A DNA stretch of 64,000 bases from an uncultured Candidatus Saccharibacteria bacterium (GCA_937990725.1 CALKQS010000008.1:62001-126000); one strand, 5' to 3'; shown: positions 9,132 through 18,187, numbered from the stretch's first letter. The notes: a model not told the origin generated them from the sequence alone. Program-made: numbers and translations.

Positions 9132-10898
9132 ATGATGTATACTCCTCCGCGCGCGCAGCGTCCGTACCCCCGACGCCGCAAGGCAACTATTGCCGAGAAA
9201 CTTCGTTTTGCCGATTGGCGTGTGCCAGTGCTGCGTATTCGCTGGACACGGCGCAAAACCTATATCACCATTGGTATTATTCTTGGGCTCAATGTGCTGT
9301 TCCAGCTGGTGTATCCGAGTGATCGATTGCTACCAAATGCGCGAATCGATGGTGTATCGCTTGGCTGGCAAACACTGCCAGAAGCCACAGAGACCCTTAA
9401 CCAAGCCTACCAAGGACACTCCGTAAAGCTAGTGGGTGATGGCACAACCATTGCCTCGCCGACGATTGAGCAGCTTGCTATTACAGTAGACAACATCGAC
9501 CGGCTTACGCAGGCGCAGTATCCCTTGCTGTGGCGAATTATGCCGTTGTCGTCGTTCTGGTGGCAGCCAGATGTGCCAAGCTCGCCAAAATTAACAACTA
9601 CGACGCGTACCGAGCAATATATTACTCAGACGATCATGCCAGTCTGCAAACGTGCGCCGGTCGATGCTAGTCTCAAGGTAGAGCACGGTAAACTGGTAGT
9701 GAATCAAGCGCGGCGTGGCGGTGAGTGCGAGCGTGGTGCGGTGTCGCACAGTATTGGTGCAATTAGCCCGCGCCTTATGCAGGGCACAACCGTCGAGATT
9801 CCAATGCGTGGCATTGCCCCAGCCATTACAACCGATGCAGCGAAGGCACTCGAGCAAAAAATCACAAAGGTCATCGGCAAAGGTGTTGCGCTGAAGGTAA
9901 ATGACGAGACGGTAACATTGCCAGCGAATGAAGTTATTCAGTGGGTTGTTGCTCAGCCAAAGGATAAGACATTAGTAGCAAGCATTAGTGCATCACAGGC
10001 CGCTGGCTACCTCACAAAGCATGTCACGCCAAAGGTCAATATTGACCCAGGTACCACAAAGGTTGCCACATATGACCTTGCTGAGACGTCACGTACAGAC
10101 GGCAAGCCAGGGCGCACGCTCGATATTGACGCGACTGCCCAGCAGCTCTCGGAGTTTATTAATCAAACGCGCCCACAGCCAGCCGCAGTGACGAAGACGG
10201 TGCCAGCCAAGGTAGAATACGACCGCAATTATAGCTCGACCGAAGACGGGCTCAACGCTCTTCTCAAGCACTATGCTGAGGATTACCCCGGGACGTATGG
10301 TATCTCATTCTTAGAGATTGATGGCAAGAAACGCAATGCAAGCTACAATGGCAACAAGCAATTTGTGACTGCCAGTACATACAAACTATTTGTTGGCTAT
10401 AGCGTGCTTCGGCGCGAGCAGCTGGCAGGCTGGCGCTGGGAGGACAACCAAGTTTGCTTCAATAAGATGATTAGCCAGAGCGACAACCCATGCGCAGAGA
10501 ACTACCTTAAGGTCATTGGTTATGATGTTGTGACAAAGGATGCAAATGACATTGGATTCAAAGACACCACCTTCGCCAAGTCTGGCGGGCCATACACCAC
10601 AGCAAATGACCTTGCACGCTTTATGGTGATGCTTGATGCGGGGCAGAACTTTAGTAGTGCCAACCGCGACCGATTTCTCTCTGCGCTCAAGGCTAATGTA
10701 TATCGCAAGGGCATTCCTGCTGGCACGAATGGCACGGTGGCAAATAAGGTTGGGTTCTTGAATGGTCTCCTGCACGACGCAGCGATCGTCTATGACTCAA
10801 ACGGCAAATATGTCCTCGCTATCATGACAGATGGCAGTAGTTGGAACAATATTGCTGAGCTAACTAAGCGGATCGAACAATTCCGTAGCCAGCCATAG
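9132..10898 (+). CDS. membrane-anchored class A beta-lactamase-like serine hydrolase with YoaR/VanW-type N-terminal domain
   Basis: 588 aa. An Arg-rich cytoplasmic head is followed by one membrane anchor (about 45-62), then a YoaR-like PG_binding_4-type domain (about 65-330) and a C-terminal serine hydrolase fold. The catalytic set is complete: S415-T-Y-K418, S450-D-N452 and K539-V-G541 (the KTG equivalent). Such proteins act on peptidoglycan stem peptides or on beta-lactams outside the cell; the wall-facing fusion favours a peptidoglycan role. Cysteines in VCFNKM and NPCAEN flank the SDN region and could form a disulfide. A resistance function is not implied. Confidence 0.82.
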   Translation: MMYTPPRAQRPYPRRRKATIAEKLRFADWRVPVLRIRWTRRKTYITIGIILGLNVLFQLVYPSDRLLPNARIDGVSLGWQTLPEATETLNQAYQGHSVKLVGDGTTIASPTIEQLAITVDNIDRLTQAQYPLLWRIMPLSSFWWQPDVPSSPKLTTTTRTEQYITQTIMPVCKRAPVDASLKVEHGKLVVNQARRGGECERGAVSHSIGAISPRLMQGTTVEIPMRGIAPAITTDAAKALEQKITKVIGKGVALKVNDETVTLPANEVIQWVVAQPKDKTLVASISASQAAGYLTKHVTPKVNIDPGTTKVATYDLAETSRTDGKPGRTLDIDATAQQLSEFINQTRPQPAAVTKTVPAKVEYDRNYSSTEDGLNALLKHYAEDYPGTYGISFLEIDGKKRNASYNGNKQFVTASTYKLFVGYSVLRREQLAGWRWEDNQVCFNKMISQSDNPCAENYLKVIGYDVVTKDANDIGFKDTTFAKSGGPYTTANDLARFMVMLDAGQNFSSANRDRFLSALKANVYRKGIPAGTNGTVANKVGFLNGLLHDAAIVYDSNGKYVLAIMTDGSSWNNIAELTKRIEQFRSQP

Positions 10899-10927
10899 CA
10901 TAAAATGCCTATTTTGCGGTGTGACTC

Positions 10928-10957
10928 TTGACGAACCACCCCTCCAACCGGTATACT
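10928..10957 (+). promoter_or_regulatory. promoter of tRNA-Asn
   Basis: TTGACG (10928-10933), 18-nt spacer, TATACT (10952-10957), about 10 nt before the mature tRNA. It has a well-formed -35, unlike most protein genes here. Confidence 0.75.
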
Positions 10958-10967
10958 TACAGAGTAA

Positions 10968-11042
10968 TCCGGAGTAGCTCAGTGGTAGAGCGGGTCGCTG
11001 TTAACGATTAGGTCGCTGGTTCGAGCCCAGTCTCCGGAGCCA
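10968..11042 (+). tRNA. tRNA-Asn (anticodon GTT)
   Basis: Complete cloverleaf: 7-bp acceptor TCCGGAG/CTCCGGA, D arm GCTC/GAGC, anticodon stem GGTCG/CGATT with two G-T pairs and loop CTGTTAA, and T arm GCTGG/CCAGT with TTCGAGC. The discriminator is G and CCA is encoded (11040-11042). The GTT anticodon reads both Asn codons. Confidence 0.97.
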
Positions 11043-11054
11043 CAATGCATAATA

Positions 11055-11083
11055 AAGACCGATGAAAATCGGTCTTATTTTAT
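11055..11083 (+). terminator. terminator of tRNA-Asn
   Basis: 9-bp stem AAGACCGAT/ATCGGTCTT (11055-11063, 11068-11076) with a GAAA tetraloop, then ATTTTATT. Confidence 0.85.
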
Positions 11084-11148
11084 TAAAGCTTATATTGCCC
11101 TTGGGTCGCAAAATTCAAATACCGAGAGACTAACCCTAGTAGACAAGC

Positions 11149-11172
11149 GAGCTTACACTATAGTGTAAGCTC
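11149..11172. repeat. 24-nt perfect palindrome over the stop codon of the EEP gene
   Basis: GAGCTTACACTA followed directly by its reverse complement, with no loop base. It encodes the last residues (ELTL) and the stop of the minus-strand gene. No T-run follows, so it is not a standard terminator; dyad binding site or RNA hairpin are alternatives. Confidence 0.6.
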
Positions 11173-11937
11173 AACGACGACTGGGTAGTGGTCCGACGCC
11201 CGGTCTGATAGTGGTGTTTTGACAACATTGTATGAGGTTAATGCAGGCTGTAGATCCTTCGAGACAAAGATATAGTCAAGCCGGCTGGTTGGGTGATCGG
11301 GGTGTGGCGGCAGTGGTGTTGGAGCCGTCGGGGTTGCGTGTTGTTGTAAAGCAGCTGCTGTATCGACAAGGCTCGCCTGTGCCATAAAACGAGTGACATC
11401 ATGAACAATTGTGCCATCACGAGTAAATTTGCGCGTCAGGTTTGCATCAAAAGAATCTACCATATCAGGCGGATATGTATCATAAAACGAGAGTGAATTG
11501 CAATCACCCATAACAACAGTATGAGTACTATTCTCACCAATATGGTTGATAAGCCGGTGCACCTCTTGCAGCCGGTCAGCTTCGCATCGTGGTGAGAGAT
11601 GAAGGCTACCAATGGAGAAAACACGATTATCGACTTGAACGCGGCTTACTAAGAGTGATCGGCTACACGGGTAGAGCAATGTTGCATCCAGGATAGGATA
11701 CCTGGATAGCAACGCTGTATGGTACCACGACCCATCGCCGCAGAGCGCAAGGTGAGTATAGGGCATAGCGGTTTGTTCTGAGACGTATGCAAGGCGTTTT
11801 CTTGTGTCGTTCTCGAAGCCATTTGCTTCGTTAAGCGTCAGGATATCTGGCTTTACTTCGTTGATAACTGCAATAACGTCATCGATCGTTGTCTCGGCAC
11901 CATTGTAGATGTTGTATATCATGAATGTTAATTTCAT
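11158..11937 (-). CDS. endonuclease/exonuclease/phosphatase (EEP) family hydrolase
   Basis: 259-aa metal-dependent phosphodiesterase of the DNase I-like EEP fold. Family positions are visible in order: N9 (MIYNIYN), E37 (LTLNEAN), H in GSLHLSP (about 117), D/N in MGDCNS (about 146-149), LDYIFVS, and the closing SDH (about 248-250). There is no signal peptide, so it is probably cytoplasmic. It is compact like the phosphoesterase members rather than like exonuclease III. Substrate (nucleic acid, phospholipid headgroup or inositol phosphate) unknown. GAGGAA precedes the ATG. Confidence 0.87.
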   Translation of the reverse strand: MKLTFMIYNIYNGAETTIDDVIAVINEVKPDILTLNEANGFENDTRKRLAYVSEQTAMPYTHLALCGDGSWYHTALLSRYPILDATLLYPCSRSLLVSRVQVDNRVFSIGSLHLSPRCEADRLQEVHRLINHIGENSTHTVVMGDCNSLSFYDTYPPDMVDSFDANLTRKFTRDGTIVHDVTRFMAQASLVDTAAALQQHATPTAPTPLPPHPDHPTSRLDYIFVSKDLQPALTSYNVVKTPLSDRASDHYPVVVELTL

Positions 11938-11967
11938 ATAGGGAACTTCCTCTACTGATTAATTTAA

Positions 11968-14169
11968 TCAATGATTTACAGCTTGGTATAACTGCTCGGC
12001 CTGCATCATTACCACGCGAGCGGTTGAAGGGCGGATACTCATAAAGATACGCCATGGATTATGGGCTGATGTTGCGTTAGCTCGTGGGAGAGCGAGTGGC
12101 TGCAAGCCGTGCTTGCCCGTTAGTGCGGCAATCCACGCCAGTGGTGTCTTGCCATAAAGCCCTTCTTCGCTCGCAGAGCCGTCCATGCGCCATGCAGCGT
12201 AGGTTTGAGTAATCGTGGTAGTATCGTCTGGCTGGAGAATATAGCGCTGGGCGTTGCTACGGGCAAGCATATCATTGGCATATGGCGGTGTATCCACACC
12301 AGGCGCAACGATAGCCGTAAAGACATCGAGTGGTGTGCCATCAGCCTCTGTTGCAGCCTTGATCATATGGAGAGCAGTGAGTACAGCATAATCTTGATCT
12401 GGTGATGAGGTTGTTGGGTCGATGGCGGTATTGGCATGGTAGAGTACATCACCACCGGTGTCGATGCCACAAATTGCATCAGCTCCCGTCTCGCGGATGA
12501 GAATCTGCAGGTCGTGAGTAATCTGCTCCGGCTCGATTGAATTAAGCAGATAAACTGGTGCGATTGTCTCGTCCTTAGCAATAATATCCTCGAGGAAGCG
12601 CCAGTCACCAACTTTGGTTGTTTCCTTCGTAATCTCTGCGAGTGCGTCACCAATCTGTCGGCCAGTATGAGCAAGCTGTTTGTTGCTATCGGCAGCGAAG
12701 TTGCGCACCGACACAATAGCTGTAGGCTGCACGGCATGGTGCTGCTGATGAAGCTTGCTCAGCATAGCAGCCTGGATACCATCCGAGCCACCACCCATCC
12801 CAAGGTAGATGATCCGCTTGCCATGTAACTGCTCAGAGTCAAACGCTGGGAGTGAATCAATAGCAAGCTCGGGTGTGTCCTGATATTCTGGCACAAGCAT
12901 TTCACCGCTGTGGCGAAAGCGCAGCTCAGCCTGGTGTGGATCAAGTGTGCCTTGGTTGGCAGCTTGGGCGATGGTGCTGAGGTCTGCCGTGACGACACCT
13001 GTCTCGCCTGCTTTGCGCGCTGCTTTGTCGGCAATGTGTGCCTCTTGCAAAACATGCGCAAAGTAAGTGAGTGCCGTGCCGAGGCTATGATGTTTCTCAA
13101 GCCCCTTCAGCAAGGCTGGGCCGTAGTAAGGCAGAGTCGCGCGCTGATGAATGCCATCATTGCCAAGCTCTTGAGCGAGGATAGCTTGTACAGGGCCAGG
13201 TAGCGTATCTAGCGCATTGGTCAGTTGCTGATACTCCTCTGGCGAATCGTAGCGCAGCATACAGGCAAGGCGCACAGTGTGGGTATGTGCTTGGCTGTTG
13301 ATGAGCTGCTCAATAGCATCGTTATCGAGGCCAAAGCGCTGTGCTCGCTTGGCGAGGTAATGGCTATAGCGTGTTTCGTCGGTCGAGAGGGTGTTATCGG
13401 TCAAGACGTCGCAGGCTGCTGCCATTTGGTTGTACATAGGAGAAGTGAGGAGTAGAGAACTCTCAGCATTAACGTGGCCCAGCGCACCAGCAATATCAAA
13501 CAGCGTGTGCATGATATAGAGCGAACGCACTGGCTCGGTGCTCTCCGCAAAGCTTGCCAGCGCTGCCGGTGGTGCTTCGGCTTGGATAAACTGGCCAAGA
13601 TTGAGCTCTGTGTTGATGACATCGCGAATGATCGTTTGGTCTGCTTCGCTTAATTGGCTGAATGTCGGTAATAGCTCTGCGCGCTTTGCAGCGTAATCTG
13701 GCTTGAGCAAGCGGCGCAACACTTCGTCGTGATCAACCGAATCAGCGGCATCATCGCCCATCACGGCACTCGCAAGCGTTTGGTTTTTGCCCAAATCGTG
13801 AATAAGCATAATATAGCGCATCACATTAGCACTATGCTCGCCAGGCAAGTTGCTTGCAACCCACTGATGAAATTCTTCAAATTCTTCGCGCGTAAGACGA
13901 TTGGTGTCGCTCTGGGCGGCGGTCAGTTTGTGATAATTTTCATCGCCGCCACAATACAGATAGTCCATAACATTGAGCGAGCAGACAGTTCGTTGATATT
14001 CTGCGCGCTGATTGGCTGCTTCGTCTGCTCCTTGTGACTCTGGTGAGGCTTTGATATCGTCGCCGATCAGCAGCTTCGCCTCAGGAAGCTGCAGGACGTC
14101 AAGCCGCTGCTCTAGATTGAGTGGACTTGAAGAGAGAGAGGTGTTGTTAGGAAGAAATGGTTGTTGCAT
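11968..14169 (-). CDS. two-domain protein: HD-like N-terminus, DUF1152-like C-terminus
   Basis: 733 aa, function unknown. The N-terminal half is helical and holds an HD signature (MLIHDLGKNQ, H124-D125) plus a later VDHDEVL, suggesting a metal phosphohydrolase fold; the remaining HD ligands could not be assigned with certainty. The C-terminal half (about 455-670) has a glycine-rich nucleotide-type turn (YLGMGGGSDGIQAA), then GIDTGGDVLY and APGVDTPPYAND, an arrangement resembling DUF1152. The start is put at 14169 because a TACACT box ends 6 nt upstream; the longer frame reads through that box. It stands 30 nt upstream of the EEP gene and may be cotranscribed with it. Confidence 0.62.
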   Translation of the reverse strand: MQQPFLPNNTSLSSSPLNLEQRLDVLQLPEAKLLIGDDIKASPESQGADEAANQRAEYQRTVCSLNVMDYLYCGGDENYHKLTAAQSDTNRLTREEFEEFHQWVASNLPGEHSANVMRYIMLIHDLGKNQTLASAVMGDDAADSVDHDEVLRRLLKPDYAAKRAELLPTFSQLSEADQTIIRDVINTELNLGQFIQAEAPPAALASFAESTEPVRSLYIMHTLFDIAGALGHVNAESSLLLTSPMYNQMAAACDVLTDNTLSTDETRYSHYLAKRAQRFGLDNDAIEQLINSQAHTHTVRLACMLRYDSPEEYQQLTNALDTLPGPVQAILAQELGNDGIHQRATLPYYGPALLKGLEKHHSLGTALTYFAHVLQEAHIADKAARKAGETGVVTADLSTIAQAANQGTLDPHQAELRFRHSGEMLVPEYQDTPELAIDSLPAFDSEQLHGKRIIYLGMGGGSDGIQAAMLSKLHQQHHAVQPTAIVSVRNFAADSNKQLAHTGRQIGDALAEITKETTKVGDWRFLEDIIAKDETIAPVYLLNSIEPEQITHDLQILIRETGADAICGIDTGGDVLYHANTAIDPTTSSPDQDYAVLTALHMIKAATEADGTPLDVFTAIVAPGVDTPPYANDMLARSNAQRYILQPDDTTTITQTYAAWRMDGSASEEGLYGKTPLAWIAALTGKHGLQPLALPRANATSAHNPWRIFMSIRPSTARVVMMQAEQLYQAVNH

Positions 14170-14175
14170 AGCATT

Positions 14176-14181
14176 AGTGTA
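14176..14181 (-). promoter_or_regulatory. -10 box of HD/DUF1152-like gene
   Basis: TACACT on the minus strand, 6 nt before the ATG. Confidence 0.5.
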
Positions 14182-14226
14182 GAGGATTACACAGCGGAAT
14201 GGTAGCATGAGCGGTTTATAAAGACC

Positions 14227-15681
14227 CTACTGCTTATATTGAGAGTATGACTCGCCAGCGCTGAGGGGATGGCCAAATAGGTTCTTGACCGTGACAAATC
14301 TGTACCCTTGCTTTTGCAATGCATCGAGGATGCACGGCACGGCATCGACGCTGGTTTTGTGGATATCGTGCATGAGAATAATAGCACCAGGTGTGGCATT
14401 GGCAACGGCACGGCTGCAGACAATTGCTGCATCGTGATCGGCCCAATCACGTGTATCGATTGACCACATAATGGCTGGCATAGTAAGCTGCTGGAGCTGC
14501 GCACGCACCTTGTCATTCATGCCACCATATGGTGGACGGACCATTGTTGGTGTCACGCCAGTAGCTGCAGCAACGGCACTGTTTGTACTCTTAATCTCTT
14601 GGCGGATGACAGCTTCGTCGCGCTTAGGAAGGAGTGGATGATTCCACGTGTGGTTGCCTATTTGGTGTTTGCGTTGAACTGCTTGCTGGAGCGCGATGCT
14701 ATATGGTGCAACATTTCGCCCCACCACAAAGAAGGTTGCCTTAGCATGATAGCGATCAAGATGCTCGAGTAGTGTTTGCGTGTATAACCCAGGCCCATCG
14801 TCAAAGGTGAGTGCAATACAACGATGGCGCACACAGTCGGTTGTTGATGATAATGCTGACGGTGGAATATCAAAAAGCTTCTTGGTGGTTGGGTTTTGGA
14901 CAAAATGGCTGAGCTGCTTGATTGGCAATTTCAGGCTAATGATTCCATCTACGCCAACGCCAAGAGAGTACTTATCAAAGAGAAAGCCAATTGTTTTTCG
15001 GTCGTGTACTAAAAAGTTCGTGATAGATTCTGGAGTAATGACTCCCGCTACTTTTGCTGGCTCTGCATGCGGGTAGCGCTGCTGCACCTGTTTACGTAGA
15101 GCAATAACAATCTCATTTATCCCTGCGATAGATGTATCAACGAGGGCAGACGATGTAATTGGCTGGCCACTCATTTTATCGAATGTCCAGTAGTGGACTG
15201 TGTTGGTTGGTAGAGCGTGAGGTATAGTAGTACGGATAAACACAGCGAGAGAAATCGTCGTGTCATCTCGGTGAATAATACGATAGGTAATAGTGTTGCT
15301 GCGAGCTGCTATAGTAGTTGGAAGTGTTTGTTGAGATGGAATAGCATTGTCGATGATTGCGGCGACCGTTTTGTCTATATTGGCAATACCTGTTTGTGGA
15401 TAGGTGAGGATCGTTTGGTGTGATGCTGATTGGTTCCTGATGATGCGCGAGCGAATAGCATCATGGGAGGATAGCGTATAGGTGTGTGTTGTTGATGGTG
15501 GTATATGTGTGATGTGTGATGATTTTTGTGATTGTTGGCCATACCAAAGTGAGCAGATTAGTAGACTAGTAATAATAAGGCAGAGCCATATATAAAGAAA
15601 GTCGCAAAGTTTTATAGGTGTTGTACTACTTTCAACACCTGAATAAACTTGAGCATCTGTCTCTTCCACCTTATAGAACAT
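14227..15681 (-). CDS. membrane-anchored polysaccharide deacetylase (NodB domain)
   Basis: 484 aa. A short cytoplasmic head, one membrane segment (about 28-48), a sensor-like extracellular region (about 60-250), then a NodB domain (about 265-470) that removes N-acetyl groups from GlcNAc/MurNAc polymers. Motifs: TFDDGPGLYT (motif 1 with the catalytic Asp and metal Asp), GNHTWNHPLLP (metal His pair), RPPYGGMN (motif 3), WSIDTRDW and a late HDIH. The PdaA/PdaC-type layout suggests peptidoglycan modification. The start at 15681 sits 6 nt after TACAAT; the frame opens 60 nt further upstream but that is unsupported. Confidence 0.9.
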   Translation of the reverse strand: MFYKVEETDAQVYSGVESSTTPIKLCDFLYIWLCLIITSLLICSLWYGQQSQKSSHITHIPPSTTHTYTLSSHDAIRSRIIRNQSASHQTILTYPQTGIANIDKTVAAIIDNAIPSQQTLPTTIAARSNTITYRIIHRDDTTISLAVFIRTTIPHALPTNTVHYWTFDKMSGQPITSSALVDTSIAGINEIVIALRKQVQQRYPHAEPAKVAGVITPESITNFLVHDRKTIGFLFDKYSLGVGVDGIISLKLPIKQLSHFVQNPTTKKLFDIPPSALSSTTDCVRHRCIALTFDDGPGLYTQTLLEHLDRYHAKATFFVVGRNVAPYSIALQQAVQRKHQIGNHTWNHPLLPKRDEAVIRQEIKSTNSAVAAATGVTPTMVRPPYGGMNDKVRAQLQQLTMPAIMWSIDTRDWADHDAAIVCSRAVANATPGAIILMHDIHKTSVDAVPCILDALQKQGYRFVTVKNLFGHPLSAGESYSQYKQ

Positions 15682-15687
15682 AGCTAT

Positions 15688-15693
15688 ATTGTA
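15688..15693 (-). promoter_or_regulatory. -10 box of polysaccharide deacetylase gene
   Basis: TACAAT on the minus strand, 6 nt before the ATG at 15681. Confidence 0.5.
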
Positions 15694-15776
15694 GCGCGAA
15701 CCGAGGTAAGAACAAAATGGGATAAGCGGAGTCTGATACAAAAGACATTCTAAAATAGAATATGTACTACTCTATA

Positions 15777-15815
15777 TTCATTGCAAAATACCCTATTGGG
15801 GTATTTTGCAATGAA
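15777..15815. repeat. copy B of the 17-nt repeat, as a 17-bp perfect hairpin
   Basis: TTCATTGCAAAATACCC (15777-15793), 5-nt loop, then its exact reverse complement (15799-15815). It lies in the divergent region between the deacetylase and RNA-repair genes. The same 17-mer occurs at 1334. Confidence 0.75.
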
Positions 15816-15855
15816 CTATTAATAAACATAATTCATAAAATAAGATAAATTGCTA

Positions 15856-15873
15856 CATACCCTAATGGGGTAG
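15856..15873. repeat. copy C of the ATACCC/GGGGTA dyad
   Basis: CATACCCTAATGGGGTAG repeats the core of copies A and B without the TTCATTGCAAA arm, about 110 nt before the RNA-repair gene. Confidence 0.5.
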
Positions 15874-15980
15874 AAGCCTGTTTCTAACAGATGATGATAT
15901 AATATAAAAACAAGAGTAAATTACTTGAGTTAGATATAGTTAAGCGAAATTTTGAAACAACGCTACAGAAAGGAGAAAAT

Positions 15981-18161
15981 ATGCGACAGCTTTTTATTAC
16001 ACGTGGAATTCCTGGATCTGGTAAAAGCACCTTTTTGCAATCTGCTGGACTTGGCCCATATACACTATCTCCCGATACTCTACGTTTAGCGTATAGTAGC
16101 CCAGTGATGAATGATGCAGGGCGCATCGTTATGCCATATCAGGATGATCGACGGGTGTGGCAGCAGCTGCACGAATTGCTTGATATGCGGATGACTCGTG
16201 GTGAGCTCATTGTGGTTGATGCAACACATACAACGAGCTCGTACTTTCAGCAGTATGTACAGCTTGCACAGAAGTATCGCTACAAGCTGTACATTATAGA
16301 CTTTGCCGATGTGCCTCTTAGGGTCTGCCTAGAGCGCAACCGCCAGCGTGTACCGCACAAGATAGTCGATGATGCAGTTCTCGAGAAAATGCACGCTCGT
16401 CTCTCCACATGTGCCATACCAAAACAATACACTGTCATACAGCCAGCGGCAGTAAAAGAGCTTATCGCATCGTACCAGCAACCGATTAATTTGAGTCAGT
16501 ATGAACATATTCATCACATTGGCGATATCCAAGGGTGCTATACACCACTGCGTGAATATTTCGAGCAGCACCCTTATACCGAGCACGATTATTATATCTT
16601 TACAGGTGATCTACTTGATCGCGGTACAGAGAATGCAGAAGTGTTGCAGTATGTGTGTGATAATTTTGTTGGCAGGCCAAATGTGGCATTTGTCGAGGGT
16701 AATCATGATGGGTATATTTGGCAGTGGCTAACTCACCAGCCGATAAAAGCGCGAGAGTTTAATGGCCGGACTCGAGCGCAGCTAGAGCGTGCCAATATAG
16801 ATAAGCATGCCGTTAGTCGCTTGATGAACTCCATGCAGGACTGCCTCTATTACACATGGCATAACAAGCGTGTATTTGTAAGCCACGCAGGGGTGAGCAA
16901 TCTACCAGAGAATCCTCTGCTGCTTGCCAGCCAGCAGTATATTCGTGGTGTGGGGCGCTATGATCAGGTTGGTGCTATTGACGATGCTTTTGTTGCTCAT
17001 ACCTCTGATAATGTTTACCAAGTGCATGGTCATCGCAACGCTCAGAATTATCCAGCGCAGTATAATCAGCGATGCTTTAATCTTGAAGGCAAAGTGGAGT
17101 TTGGTGGCACGCTACGGGTTGCTCAGCTTGCAGAGGAGGGCTGGTCGGTCGTTGAGATAAGCAACCAATCGGCCGAGGGTCTCCTCCACCCAGAGAACGC
17201 ACCGCTCATCCATAGCCTGCGTACTAATAAACTGATTAGCGAGCGGTCACTGCCGGGCAATATCAGCTCGTTCCACTTTAAGCCAAAGGTGTTTTATGAC
17301 AAAAAATGGACAGCGCAAACGGTACGAGCTCGCGGGCTGTTCATGAATACACTGACGAATGAGATTGTGATTCGTGCCTATGACAAATTCTTCAATATTG
17401 GTGAGCGACGAGAAACTGAATTTGCTGCACTCAAAGATCAACTTATTTTTCCAGTGCGCGCGTGGGTGAAGGAGAATGGTTATCTTGGCTTGGTAGGCTA
17501 TGATGCAACACTGGGTGACCTCGTCTTTGCGTCGAAAACAACGACGGAGAGTGAATTTGCCGAGTGGTTTCGCCATCTGTTTTTGCAGAGCTATGGCAAG
17601 CATGTTGATGTGATTCGTCAGTATCTTGCCGAGCATAATGTATGTTTGGTCTGTGAAGTAATACTCCCGACAGAGGATCCACACATCATTGAGTATGTAC
17701 AAGACCGGATTGTTTTGCTCGACATAGTGTATCGCCAGGCAAAATTTGCTGCTGTTGACCAAGTTGAGCGTGAGCGATTTGCGGCTATGCTTGGTATGGA
17801 AACCAAGCGGCTTGCGGCGACGCTCCAAACGTGGGAGGAGTTTGCGACCTGGTATGAGCAGGTGCAGGGGCTTGACTATTTGTATGACGGTGTACCAATC
17901 GAGGGCTTTGTAATAGAGGATGCTCAGCATTGGCAGGTCAAAGCAAAACTCGATTATTATTCATTTTGGAAGCGGATGCGTGGTGTGCTTGATAGACTTA
18001 AGGTGGGGCGCAGCCCAAAGCGTGCCGCTGCCTACCCACACCCTGAGTACGCAGCGCGCGTCATTACCTATATGCAGGGCATCCCTATTGACGCATTGGC
18101 GCAGATGTCTATTATCGATGTTCGTCGCCGCTTGCAGCGAGAGCAAGAAAAAGTCGTATAG
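15981..18161 (+). CDS. three-domain RNA repair enzyme: polynucleotide kinase - metallophosphatase - RNA ligase
   Basis: 726 aa. Residues 1-165 are a P-loop kinase (GIPGSGKST, 9-17; lid Arg-rich LERNRQR, 118-124). Residues 175-395 are a binuclear metallophosphoesterase (GDIQG 181-185, GDLLDRG 209-215, GNHD 240-243, SHAG 301-304, GHR 350-352). Residues 430-726 form a covalent nucleotidyltransferase/ligase with RGLFMN and YDKFFNIGE (451-475), motif I KENG (497-500), FASK (516-519), EGFVIE (641-646) and KAK (654-656). The ligase motifs resemble Trl1/T4 Rnl1. Order as in bacterial Pnkp, but with no hen1 neighbour. AAGGAG precedes the ATG. Likely heals and seals cleaved tRNA or other RNA. Confidence 0.85.
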   Translation: MRQLFITRGIPGSGKSTFLQSAGLGPYTLSPDTLRLAYSSPVMNDAGRIVMPYQDDRRVWQQLHELLDMRMTRGELIVVDATHTTSSYFQQYVQLAQKYRYKLYIIDFADVPLRVCLERNRQRVPHKIVDDAVLEKMHARLSTCAIPKQYTVIQPAAVKELIASYQQPINLSQYEHIHHIGDIQGCYTPLREYFEQHPYTEHDYYIFTGDLLDRGTENAEVLQYVCDNFVGRPNVAFVEGNHDGYIWQWLTHQPIKAREFNGRTRAQLERANIDKHAVSRLMNSMQDCLYYTWHNKRVFVSHAGVSNLPENPLLLASQQYIRGVGRYDQVGAIDDAFVAHTSDNVYQVHGHRNAQNYPAQYNQRCFNLEGKVEFGGTLRVAQLAEEGWSVVEISNQSAEGLLHPENAPLIHSLRTNKLISERSLPGNISSFHFKPKVFYDKKWTAQTVRARGLFMNTLTNEIVIRAYDKFFNIGERRETEFAALKDQLIFPVRAWVKENGYLGLVGYDATLGDLVFASKTTTESEFAEWFRHLFLQSYGKHVDVIRQYLAEHNVCLVCEVILPTEDPHIIEYVQDRIVLLDIVYRQAKFAAVDQVERERFAAMLGMETKRLAATLQTWEEFATWYEQVQGLDYLYDGVPIEGFVIEDAQHWQVKAKLDYYSFWKRMRGVLDRLKVGRSPKRAAAYPHPEYAARVITYMQGIPIDALAQMSIIDVRRRLQREQEKVV

Positions 18162-18187
18162 CCGTATTACTACCTCACCCTTCGCGG

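Noticed and set aside
17247..17930. 227-aa minus-strand ORF inside the RNA-repair gene
   Set aside because: Antisense shadow; the plus frame carries the ligase motifs.
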